From Streptomyces cyaneofuscatus (GTDB lineage Bacteria > Actinomycetota > Actinomycetes > Streptomycetales > Streptomycetaceae), in NCBI RefSeq assembly GCF_000718135.1, contig NZ_JOEM01000004.1, positions 62,001 through 126,000 of the forward strand: 64,000 nucleotides of DNA, in the 5' to 3' direction. Position 1 is the first letter of the stretch. Every line of letters starts with the position of its first letter. Below the pieces are notes generated by a model, which saw only the letters and a list, made by a program, of their open reading frames with translations, was not told the origin of the DNA and made no database searches. The translations under genes were made by a program, and so were the position numbers. This document shows, piece after piece, positions 36,816 through 44,225 of this stretch.

Positions 36816-37054
36816 ACGCCGAGCAGCTCCGTGAGGTCGTCACGGACACCGAACTCTCCCCCTACGCCCGGCTGATCTGGGTCCACCTGAACACCGCCGC
36901 CGAGCCGCAGAACAGCAACTCCCTGGTGGAGGAGCTGGGCTTCAGCCGGGCGACCGTCTCCCGGTCCGTCGGCGCCCTCCGGGGCCTTGGCCTGGTCCGC
37001 AGGCACAACGGCGTCTGGCGGCCGGAGACGGGGCGGCGACCGTCATGGACCTGA
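36812..37054 (+). CDS. Small winged-helix DNA-binding protein
   Basis: An 80-residue protein with a compact wHTH: LSPYARLIWVHLNTAAEP, then SLVEELGFSRATVSRSVGALRGLGLVRR, which reads as the recognition helix and wing of a MarR/replication-initiator-like domain. GTG 36812 overlaps the BRO stop (GTGA). Likely an early phage regulator; target unknown. Confidence 0.75.
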   Translation: MNAEQLREVVTDTELSPYARLIWVHLNTAAEPQNSNSLVEELGFSRATVSRSVGALRGLGLVRRHNGVWRPETGRRPSWT

Positions 37055-37275
37055 TCGTCGGCTACGGGCCCGAGCAGTTCCAGGACGTCACCGTCCACCA
37101 GGGCGCACCCGGCGAGCCGGCCGTCATCGAGACGGTCACCGTCCGCCCGATCCGGGTCTACGACAAGCGCCCCGACGGCTCCCTGGAGGAGCTGTTCGGC
37201 GAGGCCAAGACCGCAGCTCTGAACGCCTTCTGGGCCGATGTCGAGCGCTTCAACCAGCAGGAGAACCCGAAGTGA
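37045..37275 (+). CDS. Small phage hypothetical protein
   Basis: A 76-residue protein (MDLIVGYGPEQFQDVTV...) with a beta-rich N-terminal half and a helix GEAKTAALNAFWADVERFN. No named domain. ATG 37045 overlaps the previous gene by ten bases and its stop overlaps the next start (GTGA), so it is part of a tightly packed early operon. Confidence 0.65.
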   Translation: MDLIVGYGPEQFQDVTVHQGAPGEPAVIETVTVRPIRVYDKRPDGSLEELFGEAKTAALNAFWADVERFNQQENPK

Positions 37276-37664
37276 GCACGCCCACCGTGACCCTGAACGA
37301 CCTGATCGCCACCCAGCTCTCCGAGATCGCCGAGGACGTCTGGAAGGACCACAGCGTCCTCCGCATCACCGGGGACAACGGCCGCATGATCCAGCCCGGG
37401 GAGGTCGCCGTCATGGAGCGGTGGCGCTGCGAGGTGGACCACGGCTTCGGCCTCTGCGGCCAGCCGCTCTTGACCACCGAGCAGGCCGCCCTGGTGGTCG
37501 TGGGGCGCTCCTGGGACTTCGCCCTGGAGAAGCCCGCCCACGAGCCCGTGTGGGTCCGTGAGCTGACCGCCGAGGGCCTGGAGGAGACGGCCCTCTTCCA
37601 CCTCACCGACGTGACCCGGGAGTTCGAGCAGGTCCGGAAGGCGCGGCTGACATGGACCACCTGA
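37272..37664 (+). CDS. Phage hypothetical protein
   Basis: A 130-residue acidic protein (VSTPTVTLNDLIATQL...). It contains a C-x12-C spaced pair in WRCEVDHGFGLCGQP. No named family. GTG 37272 overlaps the previous stop as GTGA. Downstream it overlaps a 34-residue membrane peptide gene. Confidence 0.65.
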   Translation: MSTPTVTLNDLIATQLSEIAEDVWKDHSVLRITGDNGRMIQPGEVAVMERWRCEVDHGFGLCGQPLLTTEQAALVVVGRSWDFALEKPAHEPVWVRELTAEGLEETALFHLTDVTREFEQVRKARLTWTT

Positions 37665-37756
37665 ACCACACCCTCGCCCTGCACGTCCTGGCCCTGCTCA
37701 TCACGCTCGGCCTGATCATCGCGGTGGTTCGCCGCTGGAAGCGGAGCACCCGTTGA
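37652..37756 (+). CDS. 34-residue single-TM peptide
   Basis: MDHLNHTLALHVLALLITLGLIIAVVRRWKRSTR-type peptide (positions 37652-37756): one hydrophobic helix of ~20 residues followed by a basic tail, which predicts an N-out/C-in membrane peptide. Its stop overlaps the TTG start of the methyltransferase gene and its start overlaps the previous gene, so the frame is embedded in a coupled operon. Function unknown. Confidence 0.55.
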   Translation: MDHLNHTLALHVLALLITLGLIIAVVRRWKRSTR

Positions 37757-39246
37757 CCCTCCTCGCTGCCGACTTCTTCGCCGGTGGTGGCGGCTCCTCC
37801 TCGGGGATGACCAAGGTCCCCGGGGTTGAGCTGCGTCTCGCCGCGAACCACTGGAGCCTGGCGGTGGAGACCCACCAGCTCCACTTCCCGGACGCCCTCC
37901 ACGAGTGCGCCGACTTGTCCCAGGTGGACTTCCGCCGGTACCCCCGCGTGGACCTCCTCTGGGCCTCCCCGGAGTGCACGAACCACTCCATCGCCCAGGG
38001 CCGCAAGAAGAACCAGGAGGACCAGATCCCCGACTGGGAGGGCAACGTCCTCCCGCTGGAGGCCGGAGCCCGCTCCAGGGCCACAGCCTGGGACGTTCCC
38101 CGGTACCTGGAGGAGATGATCCGCCGGGGCAAGCCCGTCCTCGGCGGGGTCGTGGAGAACGTCGTGGACTTCGCGAAGTGGGTCCTCTTCCCGGCGTGGA
38201 AGAAGACCGTGGAGTCCCTCGGCTACGTCCTGCACGTCGCGTTCCTCAACTCGGCCCACGCGCACAGCCGGAGGTCCCTGTGGGCCCCGCAGAGCCGGGA
38301 CCGGATGTACGTGGGCTTCATCCACAAGTCCGTGGGCCGGAAGCCGAACTGGGAGAAGTGGCTCCGCCCCTTCGCCCGGTGCGTCCAGCACGGCCTGGTG
38401 AGGGCCCGGCAGTTCTTCAAGAAGGCCGGGGAGCCCTGGGGCCGCTACCGGGCCCAGTACACGTACCTGTGCCCCGAGCCGGGCTGTGCCCTGGTGACGG
38501 AGCCCGTCGCCCTCCCGGCGTCCGAGGCGATCGACTGGTCCCTGGAGGGGCAGCGCATCGGTGACCGGAAGCGTCCTCTGGCGGCCAAGACCATGGCCCG
38601 GATCGAGGACGGCCTCACCCGGTACGCACGGCCGTTGATGGTCCCCGTGGAGGGCAGGGACGGCAAGGAGGCCCGCCCGGTCGACGAGCCCGGCAGGACC
38701 CAGACGACCCGGCGCGAGACGGGCGTCCTGATCCCCTCCGGCTTCATCGCCGAGCTGCGGGGCGGGAACTCCAAGCACCGGGACCTGAAGGACCCGCTGG
38801 CCACCGTGTGCGCCTCGGGGAACCATCACGGTCTGGTCCTCCCCGCGATGCTCGTCCCCTCGGGCGGCACGTGGAACGAGACCGCCAAGCCCCTCACGGA
38901 GCCGATGCGGGCCCGGACGACCCGGGAGAACGAGGGCCTCTTGGTCCCGTACTACGGCCAGAGCCGTACGCGGACGACCGGGGAGCCCGTCGGAACCCTG
39001 ACGACCGTCGACCGGTATGCCCTCGTCCAGGCCCAGATCGAGGTCGAGGACTGCCTCTTCCGGATGCTCCAGCCCTCGGAGATCGGCAGGGCCATGAGCT
39101 TCGAGCCGGACCACACGGTCCTCGGCACGAAGCGAGAGCAGACCCGGATGCTCGGCAACGCCGTCACCCCCAACGCCGCCGAGGTCCTCGTGAGCGCGCT
39201 CACCGAAGCCATCACGGGCGAGGACCTCGAACCGTGCGCGGCCTGA
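37753..39246 (+). CDS. DNA cytosine-C5 methyltransferase, variant catalytic motif
   Basis: A 497-residue phage C5-cytosine methyltransferase. Motif I is DFFAGGGGSSSGM (7-19), ENV is at 135-137 (motif VI), and GNAVTP near 475 is motif X. The catalytic-loop position (motif IV) reads WASPECTNHS, so the usual Pro-Cys is spaced as Pro-Glu-Cys (Cys75). This variant is seen in phage enzymes. The long central part may hold the target-recognition domain. TTG 37753 overlaps the previous stop (TTGA). Likely protects or marks phage DNA. Confidence 0.85.
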   Translation: MTLLAADFFAGGGGSSSGMTKVPGVELRLAANHWSLAVETHQLHFPDALHECADLSQVDFRRYPRVDLLWASPECTNHSIAQGRKKNQEDQIPDWEGNVLPLEAGARSRATAWDVPRYLEEMIRRGKPVLGGVVENVVDFAKWVLFPAWKKTVESLGYVLHVAFLNSAHAHSRRSLWAPQSRDRMYVGFIHKSVGRKPNWEKWLRPFARCVQHGLVRARQFFKKAGEPWGRYRAQYTYLCPEPGCALVTEPVALPASEAIDWSLEGQRIGDRKRPLAAKTMARIEDGLTRYARPLMVPVEGRDGKEARPVDEPGRTQTTRRETGVLIPSGFIAELRGGNSKHRDLKDPLATVCASGNHHGLVLPAMLVPSGGTWNETAKPLTEPMRARTTRENEGLLVPYYGQSRTRTTGEPVGTLTTVDRYALVQAQIEVEDCLFRMLQPSEIGRAMSFEPDHTVLGTKREQTRMLGNAVTPNAAEVLVSALTEAITGEDLEPCAA

Positions 39247-39425
39247 CTCTCCTCGCTGACGCCCTGAACGAGTGCCCCGAGGAGCCGATGGCCCTCGGGG
39301 TGCTACTCGGCCTCACGGCTGGTGAGCCGGCCGTCTTGGCCAAGACCCCTGCGATCCCCGAAGGAGCAACCCGGGGCGAGTACGCCGCCCTGCTCCGCCT
39401 GAACCTGATGGGAGTGACCCCGTGA
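39234..39425 (+). CDS. Small phage hypothetical protein
   Basis: A 63-residue protein (VRGLTLLADALNECPEEPM...) with two helices. No named domain. GTG 39234 overlaps the methyltransferase end by 13 bases; its stop overlaps the next GTG start. Retained for its coupled position in a gapless operon. Confidence 0.55.
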   Translation: MRGLTLLADALNECPEEPMALGVLLGLTAGEPAVLAKTPAIPEGATRGEYAALLRLNLMGVTP

Positions 39426-40081
39426 ACATCTACGAGTGCTTCGTCTGCGGTGACCCGCAGGAGTCCAAGACGTGCGACCGGTGTCGTGCCGGAATCCGCG
39501 GTGACCTCCTCGGGCTCCCGGAGTTGTACGTCCACCTGACGATGTCGCGTCAGCGGGTCCAAGGCGGGGGCAGTGACGGACGGTCCGGGAAGCGTCTCCA
39601 CGCCCCTCTCCCGGGTCGGGGCGACGTCCTGAACCTCCTGGGTCCGGCAAGCCGTCAGGGCGTCACCGACGCGGAGGACCAGGTGGGCTCCGTGCCCTTC
39701 CTGGAGGTCCTCTCCGGCTGGACCGAGGTCGTGACCGAGGAGCGCAACCTGACGCCCGTCAAGAAGCACGTGACGACCCTGACGGCCCGGCTGACGGCCC
39801 ACCTGCCCTGGATCTGCGAACAGCCCTTCGTGGGCGACTTCGCCGGGGAGCTGAGGGAGCTGGTCCACGAGGTCCAGCGGATCACGATGACGCAGCCCCG
39901 ACGGGAGTTGCTCAGGGGCGTGACGTGCCCGTCATGCGACGGTCTGACGATGGTCCGGCACTTTCCCGGGGACTGGGCTGCCGAGTGCGCTCTGTGCCCC
40001 AGCGTGCGGCTCGACGAACGGGACTATGAGGGTCTCGTGAAGGACCAGGCGCGGCGAGCTGGGGAGAGCGTCAAGTCCTGA
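39422..40081 (+). CDS. Zinc-ribbon phage protein
   Basis: A 219-residue protein with two Cys clusters: CFVCGDPQESKTCDRCRAG at the N-terminus and CPSCDGLTMVRHFPGDWAAECALC at the C-terminus. Both look like zinc ribbons. The middle is helical. No function known; similar double-ribbon proteins are common in actinophages. GTG 39422 follows the GTGA coupling pattern. Ends the first early operon; a hairpin follows. Confidence 0.7.
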   Translation: MNIYECFVCGDPQESKTCDRCRAGIRGDLLGLPELYVHLTMSRQRVQGGGSDGRSGKRLHAPLPGRGDVLNLLGPASRQGVTDAEDQVGSVPFLEVLSGWTEVVTEERNLTPVKKHVTTLTARLTAHLPWICEQPFVGDFAGELRELVHEVQRITMTQPRRELLRGVTCPSCDGLTMVRHFPGDWAAECALCPSVRLDERDYEGLVKDQARRAGESVKS

Positions 40082-40135
40082 CGACTTGACGGGGGTTGCC
40101 GGTACTGTGACTCCCACAATCGAAGACCGTCCAGT

Positions 40136-40175
40136 GGGCCCCCGGACCCGACTCTCACATCTGAACCGGGGGCCC
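40136..40175 (+). terminator. Hairpin terminator after the early operon
   Basis: GGGCCCCCGG (40136-40145) pairs with CCGGGGGCCC (40166-40175) around 20 bases. It lies ~55 bases past the zinc-ribbon gene and ~25 before the DUF2637 gene. Confidence 0.6.
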
Positions 40176-40201
40176 CAGACACGAGGAGAGCTAACCTCCC
40201 C

Positions 40202-41020
40202 ATGTCCAACGCAGAACTTACCCTGCTGCCCCCTGGGCTGGCAGGGCAGATGCCTGTACGTCCCCGACCGGATGCCCAGCTCGGGCTGACCGTGAGCGCG
40301 GCCGTCCTGACGACAGCCCTCACCGCCGTGAGCTTCTGGCTCTCGTTCGAGGCGCTCCACGATCTGGCCGTCGCCCACCGCCTGAAGGGCGAGAGGGCCT
40401 GGGCCTGGCCCGCCACCGTCGATCTGTTCATCGTGATCGGTGAACTCCTCATCCTCCGGGCGTCGCTGCTCCGACGCGTCGACCCCTGGGCCATCGTGCT
40501 CACGGCGGCGGGCTCGATCGGCTCGATCGTCCTGAACATCGCGTCCGTCAGCGGTGAGAAGACCGTCTTCCTGGACTACGTCGTGGCCGCCGTGCCGCCC
40601 GTCGCCGCTCTGCTCGCCTTCGGCGTCCTGATGCGCCAGGTCCACGAGTACCTCGCCTCGCGTCAGCAGGTCCTGACGGCCCCGCCAGTGCCGTCAGCGC
40701 CGCCCGTGACGGCCCCGGTGGAGCCGGAAGTCCCGGCCGACGAGGCCCCCGTGGAGGAGCCCGTCGTGACGGAGGAGCCGGAGCCCGTCAAGGAGCCGGA
40801 GAAGAACCCGGAGCCCCTGACGCAGCCGCAGCAGATCGACGCGGTGATCCGGGGCCTGTACGACTCCCTTGGCCAGCGTCGCCCCACGACGGCGCTCATG
40901 ACTGACGCACTGGAGAAGGCCGAACTCCCCTCGTCCGACGCCACCGCCAGGACGGCACGGAAGAGGGTGGAGGCCGCCGAGCCTCACCTCAAGACGCTGC
41001 CCTCCGCTCTCGCCGCCTGA
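40202..41020 (+). CDS. DUF2637 (SpdB-like) membrane protein
   Basis: A 272-residue protein with four TM segments in the first 150 residues (ALTAVSFWLSFEALHDLA, WPATVDLFIVIGELLIL, AGSIGSIVLNI and YVVAAVPPVAALLAFGVLM). This is the DUF2637 layout of Streptomyces plasmid-spread proteins. A Pro/Glu/Val-rich linker and a helical C-terminal domain (DAVIRGLYDSLGQRRPTTALM) follow. Its role in a phage is unknown. It heads a run of membrane-protein genes. ATG 40202. Confidence 0.72.
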   Translation: MSNAELTLLPPGLAGQMPVRPRPDAQLGLTVSAAVLTTALTAVSFWLSFEALHDLAVAHRLKGERAWAWPATVDLFIVIGELLILRASLLRRVDPWAIVLTAAGSIGSIVLNIASVSGEKTVFLDYVVAAVPPVAALLAFGVLMRQVHEYLASRQQVLTAPPVPSAPPVTAPVEPEVPADEAPVEEPVVTEEPEPVKEPEKNPEPLTQPQQIDAVIRGLYDSLGQRRPTTALMTDALEKAELPSSDATARTARKRVEAAEPHLKTLPSALAA

Positions 41021-41097
41021 CGCGAGCCCACACACCCACGGGTGCGCTGTGCTCGCCGACGGCTGGAGCACGCGTGCCTCCATGCCCGGAGGACGCC

Positions 41098-41496
41098 ATG
41101 TCCGAGAAGATCCCCGACCCCCCGAACTACCTACCGTACGGCTCTGGTCCGGCCTGGACCGAGCCCGAGATCCACCTCCACTTCACTCCCGAGAGCGAGC
41201 CGGCCAGCCGCTGGGACCTCTCCTGGCTCCAGGTCGGCAAGAACCTCGGCGCCATCGCGTGCGCCTGGATCCCGGCGAACATCTGGGCCGCGACCCTCCA
41301 TGACGTCCAACGCGAGCAGAGCGCCTCCGGAGCCTGGGCCATGGGCGGCTTCGTCCTGGCCGTGGCCGTGATCCGCCTCGTCCAGCGCCAGGGGTTCTTC
41401 AACCGCTTCCTGGTCTGGACGGGCGTGCTCGGGCTGTTCCTCGCCCTGCCCGTCTTCACCGCCGTCGTGGACGTCATGACGGGTGGCGGCCGATGA
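41098..41496 (+). CDS. Three-TM phage membrane protein
   Basis: A 132-residue protein with about three hydrophobic segments (GAIACAWIPANIWAATL, GAWAMGGFVLAVAVIRLV and FLVWTGVLGLFLALPVFTAVV) after a Pro-rich cytosolic start. No named family; similar to small Spd-type proteins. ATG 41098 has CGGAGGA just upstream. The stop overlaps the next start (ATGA). Confidence 0.65.
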   Translation: MSEKIPDPPNYLPYGSGPAWTEPEIHLHFTPESEPASRWDLSWLQVGKNLGAIACAWIPANIWAATLHDVQREQSASGAWAMGGFVLAVAVIRLVQRQGFFNRFLVWTGVLGLFLALPVFTAVVDVMTGGGR

Positions 41497-42041
41497 ACAC
41501 TGCCACGACCGCCACGGTCTCCCTGGGAGCCGTCACGATCGGCCTGAGCATCCTGGCGTGGCACCTCGCCCGCTGGTGGAAGACCGGGGGAGGCGGACCG
41601 AAGGCGGGCCCGCCCGGAGGGGGCGGAGGAGGCGGACGAGACCCGAAGATCTTGGTTCCGTTCCTTGCGTCAGTGGCCCTCGGGATGCTCTGCGTCACGG
41701 CCGCCGGGGGTCTCCTGGGCACCGGAGCCGTCATGCTCCTGGACGCCGGGAACACCCTGGGGAACTGGTCCCTGACGGCCGTCACGGGCACTGCTACGCC
41801 AGGCGTCACGAGGTCCGGCCAGAAGGTCCTGAGCCCCGGCGGGTGCGCGGCCTTGGTGATCTACGGCGTCGTGCTGGCCGCCATCTGGAAAAGCGGCGGG
41901 AAGGTCTTCCACGGCAAGGTGACGAGCGGCGTCACGTGCGGCGTCATGCTCGGCTTGAGCGCGGGCTTCTCCGGGATCGCCGCCGCTGCCGTCGTCAGCG
42001 TCTTCAACGCCCTCGGCGACAAGGTCACGGGGGTCATGTGA
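41493..42041 (+). CDS. Multi-TM phage membrane protein with Gly-rich loop
   Basis: A 182-residue protein with about four TM segments (SLGAVTIGLSILAWHLARWW; ILVPFLASVALGMLCVTAAGG; CAALVIYGVVLAAIW; LGLSAGFSGIAAAAVVSVFNAL) and a cytosolic/lumenal loop of glycines (GGGGPKAGPPGGGGGGG). Coupled by ATGA to the previous gene and by TGATG to the next. No named domain; together the three look like a membrane complex. Confidence 0.65.
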   Translation: MNTATTATVSLGAVTIGLSILAWHLARWWKTGGGGPKAGPPGGGGGGGRDPKILVPFLASVALGMLCVTAAGGLLGTGAVMLLDAGNTLGNWSLTAVTGTATPGVTRSGQKVLSPGGCAALVIYGVVLAAIWKSGGKVFHGKVTSGVTCGVMLGLSAGFSGIAAAAVVSVFNALGDKVTGVM

Positions 42042-42715
42042 TGCGGACCTTCTTCGACCGGGTGTACCGGGGGAGCAAAGCCCTCGCCTGGAACATGGCC
42101 CGGGGGACCGCCGGGTGGCTCAAGGAGGGCTCCGCCCCGGTGGACTTCCTGATCCGCCTGGTCTTCCTCCTGGGCGGCCTCGCGCTCGTCTGGGGCCTCG
42201 TTCAGAGCGCCCCCTTCCTGATGTTCGGCCTCACCGGCTGGTGGGTCGTCGCCGCGTACCGGAAGGGCAAGCCCGAGGAGAAGGCCGCGGTGCCTTCGCC
42301 CCAGGAATCCTCGGAGCCGGCCCAGCCGAAAGACGACTCCCCCGAGGTCCTCGCCACGCTCCGGAAGGTCGCCGAGCCCCACGCCCACCTCTCCGCCGTG
42401 GCCCAGGCGCTGGGCACCGACACCGCCCACGTCCGGGAGGTCCTTACGAGGGCCGGAGTCCCCATCTCCGACGTGCGGATGAAGGGCCGGGGCGTGAGCA
42501 CGGGCGTGAAGGCCGCCGACATGCCCCTTCCGAGCCCCTCTCCCAGCCCCTCCCCCGAGGGCCTGGGACCTGTTGTTGTCCCTGGTCACGCCAACAACAA
42601 CGACACCGAGCTGTCCGTGACCCGCTTCCCGAGCGGGGCCCGGATCATCTCGGTCCCCGACCCGACGAACCCCGCCCGGACCCACGTCAAGGTCATCGGG
42701 CCCATCGAGGGCTGA
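42041..42715 (+). CDS. Membrane protein with C-terminal helical domain
   Basis: A 224-residue protein. Two hydrophobic segments near residues 38-72 (FLIRLVFLLGGLALVWGLV and FLMFGLTGWWVVAAY) are followed by a cytosolic part containing a possible HTH (HAHLSAVAQALGTDTAHVREVLTRAGV) and a Ser/Pro-rich linker. That combination recalls SpdA-like proteins of plasmids. ATG 42041 shares a base with the previous stop. Confidence 0.62.
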   Translation: MRTFFDRVYRGSKALAWNMARGTAGWLKEGSAPVDFLIRLVFLLGGLALVWGLVQSAPFLMFGLTGWWVVAAYRKGKPEEKAAVPSPQESSEPAQPKDDSPEVLATLRKVAEPHAHLSAVAQALGTDTAHVREVLTRAGVPISDVRMKGRGVSTGVKAADMPLPSPSPSPSPEGLGPVVVPGHANNNDTELSVTRFPSGARIISVPDPTNPARTHVKVIGPIEG

Positions 42716-42722
42716 GCACGCC

Positions 42723-42812
42723 ATGAAACGCCTGAAGAACTTCCTCGTCCGCTTCGCGCCCGCCTACTGCGGAAGCTGCGGCTGGTGGGTAGATGCCTGC
42801 CCTCACCAGTAG
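42723..42812 (+). CDS. 29-residue Cys/Trp peptide
   Basis: A 29-residue peptide starting MKRLKNFLVRFAPAYCGSCGWW and ending VDACPHQ. It has CxxC plus a third Cys near the end. Located seven bases after the membrane-protein cluster and 16 bases before the start-associated element copy 1. Short but well placed; similar tiny peptides occur in actinophages. Confidence 0.45.
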   Translation: MKRLKNFLVRFAPAYCGSCGWWVDACPHQ

Positions 42813-42827
42813 TTCAAGGAGCAGGAC

Positions 42828-42870
42828 TTGACGGGATCAGCCCCATCCGGGCTCGCCCCTCGGCATGATG
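42828..42870 (+). promoter_or_regulatory. Start-associated element, copy 1
   Basis: TTGACGGGATCAGC (42828-42841), then 22 bases, then CATGATG (42864-42870), seven bases before the ATG at 42877. The same two blocks at the same spacing precede the next two genes. CATGAT could be a leaderless-type -10; the upstream block is too far away to be its -35. Confidence 0.6.
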
Positions 42871-42876
42871 AGTGGC

Positions 42877-43416
42877 ATGAGACCAGAGACTCTGGCGGGC
42901 TTGTTCGGCCTCGGGGGAACTGTCGTGGGTGTCGGCGGCACCCTGTTGGCCGGGTGGATCCAGCAGCGCTCTCAGGAGAGGACGGCACAGCAGGCACGCG
43001 CAGAGACCCGTTCGAGCGAGGCAGGTTCCCGTGGCAGGGAGGTGGCGCGCAGCGCCCTCTCGGAGTTGTACGACCTGCGAAGACAGGCCTTGGATTGGAA
43101 GGTGGGGATGTCGGAGCAGGAGCGCCAAGAGTGGGTGGAGACCGCCCACGCAAAGGCCGACGAGGCCGAACTGAACGCGGCGCTGATACCGCAAGCGGAC
43201 ATCCTGCGGGTGCGCCTTCGAGACGCTCTCAGTGTGGCTCGGGACTTGCTCTCCGAGGACGCGGACGATGATCACCAGGCGCACCGGGGCGAGTTCGCCG
43301 TCGACCACTGCATCGAGCTGCTCTCGGCCTACATGCGTGGTGATCCGGAACTCCCCGAACGCACTCTTCGCGAGGAGCGCGCGATGCTGGAGCGCGAGAT
43401 GCGCGAGAGTCCCTAG
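42877..43416 (+). CDS. Membrane-anchored coiled-coil protein, family copy 1
   Basis: A 179-residue protein: a short N-terminal TM helix (MRPETLAGLFGLGGTVVGVGGTLLAGWIQQR) then a cytosolic, highly charged helical domain (~30-175). It shares the layout with the next two genes: ETLAGLFGLGGT resembles EVLSGLIGFGGA in copy 3. No named domain. ATG 42877 sits seven bases after the start-associated element; two more ATGs lie within it. Function unknown; a tail-like anchored position suits a surface-exclusion or sensor role (speculative). Confidence 0.65.
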   Translation: MRPETLAGLFGLGGTVVGVGGTLLAGWIQQRSQERTAQQARAETRSSEAGSRGREVARSALSELYDLRRQALDWKVGMSEQERQEWVETAHAKADEAELNAALIPQADILRVRLRDALSVARDLLSEDADDDHQAHRGEFAVDHCIELLSAYMRGDPELPERTLREERAMLEREMRESP

Positions 43417-43429
43417 GAGCCCTCTGGGC

Positions 43430-43472
43430 TTGACGGGATCAGCCCCAAGGGGTCGGTGCTGTCGTCATGATG
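43430..43472 (+). promoter_or_regulatory. Start-associated element, copy 2
   Basis: TTGACGGGATCAGC (43430-43443), 22 bases, CATGATG (43466-43472), then the ATG at 43478. The spacing between the two blocks is identical to copies 1 and 3. Confidence 0.6.
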
Positions 43473-43477
43473 TCGAC

Positions 43478-44152
43478 ATGAACGACTTCCTTGGAAAACT
43501 TTGGTCGGTGGAGTTCGGCGCCGCGCTGTTGGGTGCCCTGGCCGGCGGTCTCTTCGCCCTCTTCGGGTCGTGGCTCCAGACTCGGAGTAGCAACAAGGCG
43601 GCAGCACTGGCAGCGGCCAAAGCAAACGTCCAGCGCGGCTTCGACACCCTGACCGAGCTCAAAATGCATCTGGAGGCCCAGACCTTCCAGGGCACCGGCA
43701 GCGGGGAGACCCGGGCGGCCTGGAACCGAGAGCGCGACACCCTGACCACCAAGGCCAGCAGCGCGATCATGCTGCTGCCGGACAAGTGCAAAGAGACGCG
43801 CGGACAGGCCTTGATGCTGGTCCGCATGATCAAGCGCTGGGAGGGACTGCCCGTTTGGCCGGAGTACAAGTTGGAGACCAGCCTCCTGTTGTCCGAAGCG
43901 CTGAAGTTCCTTGGGCTGTTCTTCCGGGGCTCAAAGGTCCCGGAGAAGCGGGATATGACCAGCGTCATCGCCAAGGAGATCGAGCACTACAAGCGCCAGG
44001 AGGCCCGCCGTGAGCTGGAGTCCCTGGAGAGCGAGGCCGAGCGATCCGGGCTGGACTACGAGGATATGGAACGGGCCAACGAGCTGAAGGAGTTTCTGGG
44101 GCTTCCCCACCCGTCGAGCCCGGCAGATGGTGCCCAGAACACCCCTTCGTGA
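43478..44152 (+). CDS. Membrane-anchored helical protein, family copy 2
   Basis: A 224-residue protein: one N-terminal TM helix rich in Gly/Ala (FGAALLGALAGGLFALFGSWL) then a basic-to-acidic helical domain. Same architecture as copies 1 and 3, though sequence similarity is weak outside the TM region. No named family. ATG 43478 has no ribosome site; CATGAT ends six bases before the ATG. Confidence 0.65.
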   Translation: MNDFLGKLWSVEFGAALLGALAGGLFALFGSWLQTRSSNKAAALAAAKANVQRGFDTLTELKMHLEAQTFQGTGSGETRAAWNRERDTLTTKASSAIMLLPDKCKETRGQALMLVRMIKRWEGLPVWPEYKLETSLLLSEALKFLGLFFRGSKVPEKRDMTSVIAKEIEHYKRQEARRELESLESEAERSGLDYEDMERANELKEFLGLPHPSSPADGAQNTPS

Positions 44153-44176
44153 CGCCTGTCAGGACCTGATGAGAAG

Positions 44177-44219
44177 TTGACGGGATCAGCACCATGAGGT
44201 TGATCCCGTCGGCATGATG
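44177..44219 (+). promoter_or_regulatory. Start-associated element, copy 3 with extra half-site
   Basis: TTGACGGGATCAGC (44177-44190), 22 bases, CATGATG (44213-44219), then the ATG at 44226. In this copy GACGGGATCA (44179-44188) is matched by its complement at 44201-44210, giving a full dyad absent from copies 1 and 2. Confidence 0.62.
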
Positions 44220-44225
44220 ACCATC

